Assembly (NCBI GenBank): GCA_016213945.1
Contig: JACQZF010000059.1
Coordinates: 1 to 32,980, forward strand
Reading direction: 5' to 3'
Source: Nitrospirota bacterium
GTDB lineage: Bacteria; Nitrospirota; Thermodesulfovibrionia; UBA6902
Length of the DNA stretch: 32,980 nt
In this document: one piece after another, positions 22,227-31,029 of the stretch
Layout: every line of letters begins with the position of its first letter
Position numbering within the stretch: position 1 is the stretch's first letter
Made by a program: the position numbers and the translations under genes
Notes under the pieces: generated by a model
Database searches by the model: none
The model's input: the letters and a program-made list of their open reading frames with translations, nothing else
What the model was told of the DNA's origin: nothing

Positions 22227-24249
22227 ACTTCACCATTCCTCTTATATCAAGATTTGTAGTAGACACGATTTCCGAGCTTGAAAGCACAATTATCGAGGAA
22301 GAGATCCTTTCAACTATCCTCCTGAGGTATCTCCTGATATTCGGAGAGCAGAGAATGACCGGCTGTATGCCTTTCATTTTTCCTGAGGTAAGGACTTTTT
22401 CAATGCTCCTCACCAGCTTGTTGATCAGGTCGGGTGTTATGCCACCGCTGTCGGTCTGGGACATTATTTTCTCAAAGGTCGGGTCCAGTGTAAAAACCGG
22501 GAGCCTGCCTTCTTCATTGAGGTATTGTTTTGTGATCGTCCTTGCAAGCGCCTGGCGCGCGTATTCAGTAAGGCCCTCAGGGTCTTTTACAGTAGGCGCG
22601 TAATCAAGCAGTGTATCGAGGATGCTTATGATGTCCTTGATCGGCACCCTCTCCTTCAAAAGGTTCTGAAGCACGCGCTGTACTCCGCCGAGCGTGATAT
22701 GCGCTGGAATAAGTTCTTCGACAATCTTCGGGTAGGACTTTGAAATATTGTCCAGTATCTTTTGCGCCTCTCCCCTTGTGAGCAGCTCCCATGCGTGTCC
22801 TCTTATGAGCTCCGTCACATGCGTGCCGATGACAGTGGCCGTATCAACAACCATATATCCCGACAACTGCGCCTTCTCCACGTCGCCTTCTTCGATCCAG
22901 TACGCGGGCAGGCCGAAGGCGGGCTCTTTTGTAGGAATGCCGTCAATCTTCTCGGCCTCTCCGGATGCGACCGCAAGCCAGTTGCCCATCATTACCTCGC
23001 CGCGCGCGATTTCCACTCCGCGGATCAGGAAGCTGTACTCGTGGGGCCTTAACTGGAGATTGTCTTTTATGTGGATCGGCGCTACAACAAAACCGATCTC
23101 TGTTGCGATCTGCCTTCTCATCGCCTTGATCTTTTTAAGCAAGTCCCCATGCGGCTCATCAACAAGCGGTATGAGCCCGTAACCTATCTCCAGACCGAGC
23201 GGGTCAAGCTCCAGATAGGATTCTATCCTGGGCTCATCAGAGGCGGGCTCCGTTGTTATCGTCTTTTCTTCTTCCTCAGCCGGCATCTTAGTCAGCACGT
23301 ACGCCATTCCGCCTGCGCCTGCGGATATCAGAAAGAAAGGTATATGCGGAAGTCCAGGCACAAGTCCGAGTACCAGTAAGACACCTGCAACCGTAACAAG
23401 TGTCTTTGGGTTTACCAATACCTGCTGCGATATGTCTTTTCCAATGTCGCTGTCTTTTCCCGCGCGACTGACAACTATACCGGCGGCGGTTGACGTCAGC
23501 AGCGCTGGTATCTGTGATACAAGACCGTCACCGACGGTGAGTATTGTGTAGGTCTTTGCGGCCTCTACTATGGGCATACCTTTTTGCAGGATGCCGATGA
23601 TCAAACCGCCCACTATATTGATCGCTGTAATAGCCAGCCCTGCCACCGCGTCCCCCCTGACAAATTTGCTCGCGCCGTCCATGGCCCCGTAGAAATCCGC
23701 TTCCTGCGCTATTTCCTCCCTGCGTCTTCTCGCTTCTTTGTCATCAATAAGACCGGAATTTAAATCAGCATCAATGGCCATCTGTTTTCCAGGCATGGCG
23801 TCTAATGTAAACCTTGCCGCAACCTCCGCGATCCTGCCAGAGCCTTTTGTTATGACCATGAAATTTACGATTACCAGAATAAGGAATATAATTATTCCGA
23901 CTGCGTAGTTGCCGCCGACAACAAAATTTCCAAAAGATTTTATGACCTGTCCCGCTGAATCTACTCCTTCATTGCCTCTTAGAAGTATAAGTCTCGTTGC
24001 CGCGACGTTCAGCGCCAGCCTGTAGAGCGTGGCCATGAGCAGGATTGACGGCAGGACTGAAAAATCAAGAGGCTTCCTGATATAGATCGACGTGATCATT
24101 ATAGTAATAGACAGTGAAATGGAAATCGAGAGGAACACGTCCAGGAAAAAAGGCGGTACAGGGAGAATCATGACCCCGATAATAGAAACCATCAGTATTG
24201 CAACGAATATGTCTTCTCTCTGTCTCATTAATGTCAATAACCGTATCAC
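22216..24249 (-). CDS. flhA: Flagellar export gate protein FlhA
   Basis: The protein has 677 residues: eight membrane helices in the first ~320 residues, including the FHIPEP-family signature (FTLDAMPGKQMAIDADLNSGLI) in the cytoplasmic loop. A linker and the large cytoplasmic domain (ELDPLGLEIGYGLIPLVD to the end) follow. FlhA forms the nonameric gate ring that takes chaperone-bound substrates such as FliS-FliC. It lies immediately after flhB and overlaps flhF by 11 bases. Confidence 0.97.
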   Translation of the reverse strand: MIRLLTLMRQREDIFVAILMVSIIGVMILPVPPFFLDVFLSISISLSITIMITSIYIRKPLDFSVLPSILLMATLYRLALNVAATRLILLRGNEGVDSAGQVIKSFGNFVVGGNYAVGIIIFLILVIVNFMVITKGSGRIAEVAARFTLDAMPGKQMAIDADLNSGLIDDKEARRRREEIAQEADFYGAMDGASKFVRGDAVAGLAITAINIVGGLIIGILQKGMPIVEAAKTYTILTVGDGLVSQIPALLTSTAAGIVVSRAGKDSDIGKDISQQVLVNPKTLVTVAGVLLVLGLVPGLPHIPFFLISAGAGGMAYVLTKMPAEEEEKTITTEPASDEPRIESYLELDPLGLEIGYGLIPLVDEPHGDLLKKIKAMRRQIATEIGFVVAPIHIKDNLQLRPHEYSFLIRGVEIARGEVMMGNWLAVASGEAEKIDGIPTKEPAFGLPAYWIEEGDVEKAQLSGYMVVDTATVIGTHVTELIRGHAWELLTRGEAQKILDNISKSYPKIVEELIPAHITLGGVQRVLQNLLKERVPIKDIISILDTLLDYAPTVKDPEGLTEYARQALARTITKQYLNEEGRLPVFTLDPTFEKIMSQTDSGGITPDLINKLVRSIEKVLTSGKMKGIQPVILCSPNIRRYLRRIVERISSSIIVLSSSEIVSTTNLDIRGMVKYEN

Positions 24250-25287
24250 CTATATCCTCCCCTTCAGCTTGTAAATGTACGCGAGTATCTTCGCTATCGC
24301 CACATAGAGTTCTTCAGGCACAAAAGTGTCCAGGTCGAGTTTAAAAAGCGCCCGTGCAAGAGGCTTGTCCTCAACGATCGGAACGCCGTGTTCTGCTGCA
24401 ATCTCTTTTATCTTCCGGGCTACAACGTCCGCGCCTTTTGCAATAATCTTCGGAGCGGCCATCTTTCCCTCTTCATACATAAGCGCAACAGCCAGATGGG
24501 TCGGGTTTGTAATTACAACAGTTGCCTTCGGCACATCCTGCATCATGCGCTTTCTCGCCATGTCCCTCTGAATGCTCCTTATCCTCGCCTTTATCTTCGG
24601 GTCGCCTTCCGACTCCTTCATCTCTTCTCTGACTTCCTCTTTCGTCATTCTCAGGGAACGCTCATGCTGCCATTTGTCGAATATAAATCCGACAAAAGCC
24701 ACTACAGAATAATAAAGGAACGCTATCCCCGCGGCCTGCATAATCATCCTGCCGGATATCTGTACCAGGGGTCCCAGCTCCATTGCCGCAAGGGTCGGAA
24801 GGACCTTCATGTCTTTTCTTAAGATGTAATATACGACCCATGCGCCTACTCCAAACTTCAGAATGCTTTTTAATAACTCGGTGATTCCCTGCATTGAAAA
24901 AAGCCTTCGTATCCCTGAAAGCGGACTGACTTTCTCAAATTCAAGAGTGAACGGTTTAATTATAAAACCGCCCTGCGCAACGCTTGCCAGCGTGCCTAAA
25001 GCCGCGGAGGCCAGCAAAAACGGCATGGCCGCTTTAACGAAAAATACGATTGCGGTCCTGCAAACTTCCATGGGGTCTGTTCCGTACTGCATTCCGAGAA
25101 AACTTCCCGTCATGCCGGACAGGCTTTTGAAGAAATATTCACCGCCGAAATAAAATACCATCAATATTCCGCCTGTTGACGCAACCGAGACGAGGTCGCG
25201 GCTCCTTGCTATCTGGCCCTTTTCCCTCGCCCTCTGTTGTTTTCGGGGCGTTGCCTGTTCCGTCTTCTCCTGAAAATCTTCCGACAT
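24250..25287 (-). CDS. flhB: Flagellar export switch protein FlhB
   Basis: The protein has 345 residues and starts MSEDFQEKTEQATPRKQQRAREKGQIARSRDLVS, the standard FlhB N-terminus. Four membrane segments follow, and the autocleavage motif NPTH is at residues 261-264 in the cytoplasmic domain. FlhB switches export from rod-hook to filament substrates. It ends one base before flhA. A 115-base gap with an inverted repeat separates it from fliR. Confidence 0.97.
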   Translation of the reverse strand: MSEDFQEKTEQATPRKQQRAREKGQIARSRDLVSVASTGGILMVFYFGGEYFFKSLSGMTGSFLGMQYGTDPMEVCRTAIVFFVKAAMPFLLASAALGTLASVAQGGFIIKPFTLEFEKVSPLSGIRRLFSMQGITELLKSILKFGVGAWVVYYILRKDMKVLPTLAAMELGPLVQISGRMIMQAAGIAFLYYSVVAFVGFIFDKWQHERSLRMTKEEVREEMKESEGDPKIKARIRSIQRDMARKRMMQDVPKATVVITNPTHLAVALMYEEGKMAAPKIIAKGADVVARKIKEIAAEHGVPIVEDKPLARALFKLDLDTFVPEELYVAIAKILAYIYKLKGRI

Positions 25288-25306
25288 AATTAACTCTTAA
25301 TTCCTA

Positions 25307-25384
25307 ATCCGCAGATTACACAGATTAACCCAGATTCTTAAAAGAGCTTTTAGCTGATCTGTGAAATCTACGAAATCTGTGGAT
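25307..25384 (-). repeat. Inverted repeat between fliR and flhB
   Basis: ATCCGCAGATT (25307-25317) and AATCTGTGGAT (25374-25384) pair with one wobble. Internal ACAGATT units and a small TAAAAG-CTTTTA hairpin lie between them. It belongs to the same class of short gene-edge repeats as others here and could weaken transcription between fliR and flhB. Confidence 0.6.
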
Positions 25385-25402
25385 ATTTTTATTAACAATT
25401 TT

Positions 25403-26197
25403 TCATCCTCTCGCTAACAGCACAATACGCATCATCTCGCTCTTTAAGTCGCCGAAATTAATATTGAGGACATATTCAAAAACAGGGATGCCTAACATTA
25501 TTAAAAGCAGCCCCAGAAAAATATTTAACGGCAGCGCGATAAAAAATATATTCATCTGAGGCGCTACCTTGGACAAAAAGCCTGTCAGCAGATTTGATAT
25601 GGTCAGGCCCACGACAACAGGCGCCCCGAGTTTCAGGGCAAGTACAAACATCTTGGTCCCCATGGCCAGCACCTGGGGTATTACAGCAGCAAGATTCATC
25701 TGTCCTGCCGGCAGCAGCTCAAAGCTTTTTACAAATACAAATATGATCTCGTGATGCGCGTCCGTGACAAGAAAATACAGCATCGCCATAATTCCGAAGA
25801 TCTCGCCTATGAGCGTGTCCTGTCCGATTTCAGGATTGAAAATGCCTGCAACACTCAGGCCCATTGTCTGGCTGATAATCTGACCGGCAAGATTTATTGC
25901 CATGAAAACAAACCTGACCGTCAATCCGAGGGCAAGCGCGATAAGCACCTCTTTGATAATGATCAGGGGAATGGAATCTTCCCTGATCTCAAACTTCACA
26001 GCAGGCGCCAGTAGTATCGCGATGAAAAATGCCAGCCCGATCCTGAATTGCCCCGGCAATTCCTTGCCGCCGATAATCGGCAGGAAGCTTACAAAAATGC
26101 TGCTCCTGATGAAAATAAAAAGAAAGTTGGTCATATAGCCGGAGAGAAATTGCAGGTTGGCATTATTAAAGCTGTTCATCAATGTAGCAGTTTTCAT
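25403..26197 (-). CDS. fliR: Flagellar export gate protein FliR
   Basis: This 264-residue protein has about six membrane helices (FIFIRSSIFVSFLPI, IGLAFFIAILLAPAV, EVLIALALGLTVRFVFMAI, IFGIMAMLYFLV, NIFFIALPLNIFLGLLLIML) and the FliR-typical QTMGLSVAGIFNPE and LKLGAPVVVGLTISNLLTGFLSKVAPQMN. FliR packs with FliP and FliQ at the core of the export channel. It follows fliQ by 41 bases, which include a 9-bp tandem repeat. Confidence 0.95.
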   Translation of the reverse strand: MKTATLMNSFNNANLQFLSGYMTNFLFIFIRSSIFVSFLPIIGGKELPGQFRIGLAFFIAILLAPAVKFEIREDSIPLIIIKEVLIALALGLTVRFVFMAINLAGQIISQTMGLSVAGIFNPEIGQDTLIGEIFGIMAMLYFLVTDAHHEIIFVFVKSFELLPAGQMNLAAVIPQVLAMGTKMFVLALKLGAPVVVGLTISNLLTGFLSKVAPQMNIFFIALPLNIFLGLLLIMLGIPVFEYVLNINFGDLKSEMMRIVLLARG

Positions 26198-26211
26198 TTT
26201 TTACTTTCTTA

Positions 26212-26236
26212 CTTTTGCTCTTTTGCTCTTTTGCAC
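26212..26236. repeat. Short tandem repeat, 9-bp period, before fliR
   Basis: CTTTTGCTC repeats about 2.7 times in the fliQ-fliR gap, just before the fliR start. Confidence 0.7.
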
Positions 26237-26238
26237 TG

Positions 26239-26508
26239 TCACTTTATATACACCGGTATCTGCTGTATCAAATTAGTAGTAAAAGCTATCATCTTGCCCG
26301 ACATCCACGGCATCAGGAGAAACAGGCATATGAACACCGCTAACATCTTTGGTACGAATGTCAGGGTGAATTCCTGTATCTGAGTTATTGCCTGAAAAAA
26401 TCCGACAAGCACGCCGACAACCAGACCCACGAGCAGCGGGGGACCGGCAACAAGCAGCATAGTTTTAAATGTCTCTTCAGATATTCCTCTTACAAATTCA
26501 GGGCTCAT
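26239..26508 (-). CDS. fliQ: Flagellar export gate protein FliQ
   Basis: I chose ATG 26508, which has AAGGAG at a good distance and overlaps the fliP stop by ATGA. This gives the usual 89 residues (MSPEFVRGISEETFKTMLLV). Two membrane helices are clear (MLLVAGPPLLVGLVVGVLVGF and MLAVFICLFLLMPWM), with the FliQ motif ITQIQEFTLTFVPKM between them. A longer frame from 26547 would add 13 residues inside fliP. FliQ forms part of the FliPQR export channel. Confidence 0.95.
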   Translation of the reverse strand: MSPEFVRGISEETFKTMLLVAGPPLLVGLVVGVLVGFFQAITQIQEFTLTFVPKMLAVFICLFLLMPWMSGKMIAFTTNLIQQIPVYIK

Positions 26509-27269
26509 GAAAAACTCCTTATCATTGAACCTACTATCAGGTTCCAACCGTCAACAAGGACAAACAAAAGCAGCTTGAAGGGAAGCGATATCATTACCGG
26601 CGGCAGCATCATCATGCCCATGCTCAGAAGGATGCTTGCAATGACCATATCGATTATCAGGAACGGCAGGAACAGCAGAAAGCCTATCTCAAAAGAAGTC
26701 TTAAGCTCGCTTATTGCAAAGGCCGGCACGAGAATGCTCATAGACAGCTCTTCGGTCGTCTTTGGCGGCGGGTTTTTTGAAAGGTTCACAAATAACGCTA
26801 TATCTTTTTGTCTTGTCTGTTTAAGCATGAATTCTTTTATTGGCGGTGTGGCCTGTTCAATGGCCTCGCTGAAATCTATCTCTTCATCTATGTAGGGAGT
26901 GAGCGCTTTTTCGGTTACTACGTTGATCGTCGGCGACATGATATAAAATGTTAAGAACAGCGAAAGCCCGATTATGACAGGGTTTGGCGGTATGGTCTGC
27001 CCGCCGAACGCGTGGCGCAAAAAAGACAGCACGACCACTATACGGGTAAACGATGTGAACATGATCAGTATCGCGGGCAGGAACGAGAGAAAACTGATAA
27101 GAAGGAACACCTGGATCAGCGGATTGTCAACGTCCTTGAAGTCAAAGGCATGTGCCGTAGATGCATTAACGAAGGTGTAGAAGATCAGGAAAGCGGCGGT
27201 TGTTACGGCCCTTGCCAAACCTGACTTTTTCACTTCCGACTTTTGACTTTTGACTTCTGCTCTTTTCAT
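26505..27269 (-). CDS. fliP: Flagellar export gate protein FliP
   Basis: This 254-residue FliP has a cleavable signal peptide at residues ~16-42 (ending ASTAHA). Four membrane helices and the FliP signature follow (LIQVFLLISFLSFLPAILIMFTSFTRIVVVLSFLRHAFG, LTFYIMSPTINVV, FEIGFLLFLPFLIIDMVIASILLSMGMMMLPPVMISLPFKLLLFVLVDGW). It is the main channel protein with FliQ and FliR. It overlaps fliO and fliQ by 4 bases each. The first 15 residues (MKRAEVKSQKSEVKK) are encoded by a 7-bp tandem repeat. Confidence 0.97.
   Translation of the reverse strand: MKRAEVKSQKSEVKKSGLARAVTTAAFLIFYTFVNASTAHAFDFKDVDNPLIQVFLLISFLSFLPAILIMFTSFTRIVVVLSFLRHAFGGQTIPPNPVIIGLSLFLTFYIMSPTINVVTEKALTPYIDEEIDFSEAIEQATPPIKEFMLKQTRQKDIALFVNLSKNPPPKTTEELSMSILVPAFAISELKTSFEIGFLLFLPFLIIDMVIASILLSMGMMMLPPVMISLPFKLLLFVLVDGWNLIVGSMIRSFS
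27221..27260. repeat. Short tandem repeat, 7-bp period, encoding the start of FliP
   Basis: CTTTTGA-type units, with CACTTCC and GACTTCT variants, repeat over 40 bases. They encode the basic stretch EVKSQKSEVKK that precedes the FliP signal peptide core. Confidence 0.75.
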
Positions 27270-27580
27270 TTCTCCTCTGTCCTTACTCTCATCTTAAATT
27301 TTTCAAGCTTGCTGTGAAAACCTTCGTTCTGTGTCAGATCAAGTTCGTCTTCCCTGAAAACTTTCAGCAGACTCATCTCGCTTGATGTCACGCCGAGTAT
27401 CAAAACTTCTTTTCCGACCTTCAATGCCGCAACGCCCTTTTTGGGGCCGAACGGCTGGTAGCCGACAACGCTCATAAGGCCGAACTTGTTCTGTTTTTTC
27501 TTCAGCAAAAATCCGGCGCCGGCTATGAGAAGTATTACAAAGAGAAGCGCCGCGACCATCTGAAAATAAGTTCCGGTCAT
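27266..27580 (-). CDS. fliO: Flagellar export protein FliO
   Basis: The protein has 104 residues: one N-terminal membrane helix (FQMVAALLFVILLIAGAGFLL), then a small cytoplasmic domain with the FliO pattern VVGYQPFGPKKGVAALKVGKEVLILGVTSSEMSLL. FliO helps assemble the FliP ring. It overlaps fliN and fliP by ATGA. The family is poorly conserved; position between fliN and fliP makes the call firm. Confidence 0.92.
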   Translation of the reverse strand: MTGTYFQMVAALLFVILLIAGAGFLLKKKQNKFGLMSVVGYQPFGPKKGVAALKVGKEVLILGVTSSEMSLLKVFREDELDLTQNEGFHSKLEKFKMRVRTEEK

Positions 27581-27900
27581 TTCAGCTGGCTCAACCTTTC
27601 CGACGGGCTTATTATGTCAGTAAGCCTGACGCCGAACTTTTCATTTACGACAACAACCTCTCCTTTTGCTATAAGCCTGCTGTTTGCCATTATCTCCATC
27701 GGCTCTCCAGCGAGTTTTTCCAGCTCAACCACTGATCCCTGTCCAAGCTGCAGAAGCTCTTTTATCAGCATTTTTGTTTTTCCCAGTTGTACTGTAAGCT
27801 CAACAGGGATATCAAGCAGGAATTCTATGTCTCTCTCCGACGATTGTCTTTTCTCTTCTTTCAGATCGCTGAATTCATGGTTCTGTACTTCCTGTTCCAT
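27577..27900 (-). CDS. fliN: Flagellar motor switch protein FliN
   Basis: This 107-residue protein has a charged N-terminal ~25 residues and the SpoA domain (IEFLLDIPVELTVQLGKTKMLIKELLQLGQGSVVELEKLAGEPMEIMANSRLIAKGEVVVVNEKFGVRLTDIIS). FliN forms the lower C ring and docks FliH-bound export cargo. It starts 14 bases after fliM and overlaps fliO by 4 bases. Confidence 0.97.
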   Translation of the reverse strand: MEQEVQNHEFSDLKEEKRQSSERDIEFLLDIPVELTVQLGKTKMLIKELLQLGQGSVVELEKLAGEPMEIMANSRLIAKGEVVVVNEKFGVRLTDIISPSERLSQLK

Positions 27901-27914
27901 AAAAAACTCCTTTC

Positions 27915-28889
27915 TTATTTCACAATTCCAGTTAATTTTATAGCCTGATTTCCCCTGCTTGCTCCCGGCACTCCCTTGAATTTAGGCGAACCCTCTACCT
28001 TCACAAGAAGTTCTTCCGTTATTGATTTGCCGACATTCAGCACAGTTCCGACTTCAAAATCCATTACATCTCCGAATGTGGCGTTTATAGTCCCTATCTC
28101 CGCAGTTATATTTACATAAGTCTCCATCAGGGCATCTTTCATTACCTGCGCCCATCTGTGGTCCGTCTCAAACTTATTTCCGTGTATGCCCGAATAAAGT
28201 TTCTCTTTTACAGGCTCCACCAATGAATAAGGAATGCAGAAGAACATCTTCCCCGCGAAGTCTTCTATCTCTATCAATACCTCCACCTCGATAACGATTT
28301 CAGCGGGGGTAACAATGGTGACAAACTGCGGGTTTATCTCGGAGCTGATGTATTCAGGCTGTATAGGCGCTATACCGTTCCACGCGGCGCCTAAATCCTT
28401 CAATGCCAGCTTGACGACCTTTTGTATTACCCTCTGTTCAATCGGGGTAAAGGCCCTTCCTTCTGACTTAATGTGCTTTGCATTGGCGCCTCCGAAGAAA
28501 AATTCGATAAAAGCAAAAACAAGAGGCGCCTCCAGTACAAGCAATGAATACCCTTTCAGAGGCTCCATTTTGAAAATATTTATACTGGAAGGGACCGGTA
28601 TGGTCTTTATAAAGTCGCCGAATTTTATTATCTCAACGTTCTGAATGCTGATGTCTATAAATTTCATGATGAGGGAAGACACCGAACTCCTGAACAATCT
28701 GGCAAATCCCTCATTTGCTATCTCAAGACCCGGCATACGGCCCCTGATGATACGCTCCTGACTTGTAAAGTCATAGGGCCTTATACCTCCTATGATCTTG
28801 TCCCGCGCTTCATCAGTGTCTATTTCGCCTGACGCAACTCCTTTTAACAGCGCATCAACTTCATCCTGTGAAAGTATCTTGTCCGTCAT
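27915..28889 (-). CDS. fliM: Flagellar motor switch protein FliM
   Basis: The protein has 324 residues. It starts MTDKILSQDEVDALLKG, the CheY-P binding motif (LSQDEVDALL) of FliM. The middle domain follows (YDFTSQERIIRGRMPGLEIANEGFARLFRSSVSSLI), then a C-terminal SpoA-like domain. It builds the C ring that reverses rotation on CheY-P binding, so chemotaxis genes are expected elsewhere in the genome. Overlaps fliL by ATGA. Confidence 0.97.
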   Translation of the reverse strand: MTDKILSQDEVDALLKGVASGEIDTDEARDKIIGGIRPYDFTSQERIIRGRMPGLEIANEGFARLFRSSVSSLIMKFIDISIQNVEIIKFGDFIKTIPVPSSINIFKMEPLKGYSLLVLEAPLVFAFIEFFFGGANAKHIKSEGRAFTPIEQRVIQKVVKLALKDLGAAWNGIAPIQPEYISSEINPQFVTIVTPAEIVIEVEVLIEIEDFAGKMFFCIPYSLVEPVKEKLYSGIHGNKFETDHRWAQVMKDALMETYVNITAEIGTINATFGDVMDFEVGTVLNVGKSITEELLVKVEGSPKFKGVPGASRGNQAIKLTGIVK

Positions 28890-29389
28890 TGCATTACAAA
28901 TTCTGTAAAATAAAGGTTCTTGAAAATTTCCTTTTCCATGCCCATTACCTGATTGGCCCTGAAAAGAATCTCGTCCTTAAGTTGAAATTTTCCTTCGGGG
29001 CTTGCTATTGAACTTAAGGATTTGCTGCTTACCAGAGTTATTATCGTGTCTCGTAACTGAGGGGTACGGTCTTTTACTGTTTCCTCGAGGGTCTTATCTG
29101 ACAACTCAAACTGAACAGTCACTTTGAGATACCTACCGTGGTCCGCGAGGTTAAGAACAAAAGGATCAAGCGCAAGTATGGTTGTCTTGGCATGTGACTC
29201 ATCCTTTTTTTCTGCGGTATGCTCGCCGCTGCCCTTGCTGGCAAGCAGCTTATAACCGGCAAAGCCGCCGGCTCCAAGCACGATGGAAGCGGCAACAATA
29301 ATTATAAGCAGTTTCTTGTTGCCGCCCTTTTTTCTTGTCACTTTCTCTTCAGGTGTATCAACCTGAATATCGTCTTTCTCTTCTGCCAT
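28886..29389 (-). CDS. fliL: Flagellar basal body-associated protein FliL
   Basis: The protein has 167 residues: a charged cytoplasmic N-terminus, one membrane helix (LLIIIVAASIVLGAGGFAGYKLL, residues ~27-49), and a periplasmic FliL domain (LDPFVLNLADHGRYLKVTVQFELSD, TPQLRDTIITLVSSKSLSSI, LKDEILFRANQVMG, IFKNLYFTEFVMQ). FliL stabilises the stator around the motor. It is the first gene of the long operon and lies divergent to the diguanylate cyclase gene. GGAGGG lies upstream of the ATG. Confidence 0.95.
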   Translation of the reverse strand: MAEEKDDIQVDTPEEKVTRKKGGNKKLLIIIVAASIVLGAGGFAGYKLLASKGSGEHTAEKKDESHAKTTILALDPFVLNLADHGRYLKVTVQFELSDKTLEETVKDRTPQLRDTIITLVSSKSLSSIASPEGKFQLKDEILFRANQVMGMEKEIFKNLYFTEFVMQ

Positions 29390-29453
29390 CTCTGTATCCC
29401 TCCGTATTAAACTTTATAAATTTCAATCCTGCTTTTCATTTCAGGCAACTATA

Positions 29454-29469
29454 TACAAATATCATGCCT
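29454..29469 (-). promoter_or_regulatory. Weak sigma-54-like promoter before fliL
   Basis: The minus strand reads AGGCAT-GATAT-TTGTA, which has the -24 GG but GT in place of GC at -12. It lies 65 bases before fliL. The promoter of this operon must lie in the divergent gap 29390-29718, so a degenerate site is possible, but this match alone is weak. Confidence 0.3.
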
Positions 29470-29556
29470 GTTGTAATGTCTTGATAAATTTAAATTTGAA
29501 GACCAAAAGCCATGTCAAAATAATGACCTCTGAGATGCTTTATTGGCTGTCGCTGC

Positions 29557-29584
29557 TAAAGAAACCCAAACAATCTTCCGATAC
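29557..29584 (+). promoter_or_regulatory. Sigma-28-like promoter before the diguanylate cyclase gene
   Basis: TAAAGAAA, 12 bases, TCCGATAC. The -10 and the start of the -35 resemble the FliA consensus and the two promoters at 10089 and 14381. The spacer is one base longer than normal. It points toward the gene at 29719 and would give a leader of about 128 bases. Confidence 0.45.
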
Positions 29585-29620
29585 ACATTTGTAATCAAAA
29601 TCTGTATTTTGGGGAGATAG

Positions 29621-29687
29621 AGTTTCTTGCAGCAGTCCCGCAACATTTATAAGGAGCGTTGCGGCTCCGGTGAATTTCTGTTTCCCC
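29621..29687 (+). promoter_or_regulatory. Structured leader of the diguanylate cyclase gene
   Basis: CCGCAAC (29638-29644) pairs with GTTGCGG (29658-29664). Alternatively GGAGC (29653-29657) pairs with GCTCC (29664-29668). These exclude each other. GGGGA (29621-29625) can pair with TCCCC (29683-29687) around them. I see no match to the known c-di-GMP riboswitch cores. The fold is a prediction by eye. Confidence 0.35.
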
Positions 29688-29718
29688 GATCATACAAATT
29701 TATTGGAGGGAAATTTAT

Positions 29719-31029
29719 ATGAATCAGGAAATTGATCTTAAAGATCTGGACCTGGCGGCCTTTGAAGAAAAAGTCTATGTCATCGCAGACGAAGTCCTCG
29801 TCATCCTCAAGGAATTATCACGTGAAAATCAGAAACAGATAAGCAGCAAACTGATAGCTGAGAAGATGTTCAACAAAGACACCGTAAAATGCGTCCTGGT
29901 GAATAACGGCATCGCTTCATCAAATACTGAGATTGACCGTCTGAAGGAAATAGCCAACGTAATTTTAGACAGGTTTACCGAGCTGGTACCCTCTCATATG
30001 ACAGATAAATTTGATACTCTGAAGAACATGTTTAATAACAACGCTGCAGCCATAAACGCAAAGGACTGGCTCGATTCACCAATCGATATTCTCAGGAAAT
30101 ATATCGGGTCCCTCTCTGACAGAAATAATGAGGTAGAAGAATTTTTGAAACAAACGATGCAATATCTCGCCGCTATTGAACAGCCTCTAACGGGTGAACT
30201 GGCTTCACAGCAGCAGAAATTCAGGGATGAGAGGGCCTTTGAAGAAGATTTAACAAGCTATATAAATATGATGCGTCAGGACTGCAATCATCACACTGAC
30301 ATCAATGCCCTCAAGGCGGCTTTTTTGAACAAGATAGAAAACATTAACAAAGGAATCGAGCAAAAAAGGGAACAGGATATACAAAGGCTGAAAGACGCGG
30401 AGAAGACTTTAGGGGAAATGTGGGAGCGGATGAATGAAATCAAACACGAAGCTGAGGAAATAAGAAAAAAATCCCAGGAAATGGAATTTGAATCTTACCA
30501 TGACGCCCTCACAGGCATCTATAACCGCAGGGCTTATGATGAAAAAATTGAGGAAATTCTGGCCCATGTTCAGCGGTACGATATACCGGCAACGCTGATG
30601 ATCTGCGATATAGACTTTTTCAAGAAAATCAACGACAAGTTCGGACATAAAATCGGGGACCTCGCGCTTAAGAAACTGGCCGACCTCCTGAAAGAAAGAT
30701 TAAGGAAAAACGATTTCATTGCAAGATACGGCGGGGAGGAGTTTGCAATCATCCTGCCGCACACTGATCTGAACGGCGCAAAAATAGCGGGAGAAAGCGT
30801 CAGGTCTTATATTGACAAGTCCGTATTCTCCTACAAAGGGCAAAAAATTCCCTTGACGATAAGCGCAGGTGTCAGTTCCTTCAAAAAAGATGATGACATT
30901 ACTACGGTATTTGAAAGGGCTGACAAGGCCCTTTACCTTGCCAAAAAGTCTGGAAGGAACCTTGTAAGGACTGATGAAGATGTGCTTGCTGAAGCGACCG
31001 CACCCAACTTATTAAAACAAAACCACTGA
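29719..31029 (+). CDS. Diguanylate cyclase (GGDEF) with helical N-terminal domain
   Basis: The protein has 436 residues and no signal peptide or membrane helix, so it is likely soluble. Residues 1-245 are helical and of unknown fold. A coiled coil follows (EMWERMNEIKHEAEEIRKKSQEME), then the GGDEF domain (DALTGIYNRRAYDEKI start). The active site is GGEEF at residues 338-342. The inhibitory site RKND (329-332) is present five residues before it. It should therefore make c-di-GMP from two GTP and be subject to product inhibition. It is divergent to fliL. With a sigma-28-like promoter it could be made together with late flagellar genes to set the swim-or-stick choice. The input signal of the N-terminal domain is unknown. 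Confidence 0.92.
   Translation: MNQEIDLKDLDLAAFEEKVYVIADEVLVILKELSRENQKQISSKLIAEKMFNKDTVKCVLVNNGIASSNTEIDRLKEIANVILDRFTELVPSHMTDKFDTLKNMFNNNAAAINAKDWLDSPIDILRKYIGSLSDRNNEVEEFLKQTMQYLAAIEQPLTGELASQQQKFRDERAFEEDLTSYINMMRQDCNHHTDINALKAAFLNKIENINKGIEQKREQDIQRLKDAEKTLGEMWERMNEIKHEAEEIRKKSQEMEFESYHDALTGIYNRRAYDEKIEEILAHVQRYDIPATLMICDIDFFKKINDKFGHKIGDLALKKLADLLKERLRKNDFIARYGGEEFAIILPHTDLNGAKIAGESVRSYIDKSVFSYKGQKIPLTISAGVSSFKKDDDITTVFERADKALYLAKKSGRNLVRTDEDVLAEATAPNLLKQNH

Noticed and set aside
29600-29700. c-di-GMP (GEMM) riboswitch before the diguanylate cyclase gene
   Set aside because: The conserved core of that class is not present; only generic hairpins are seen.
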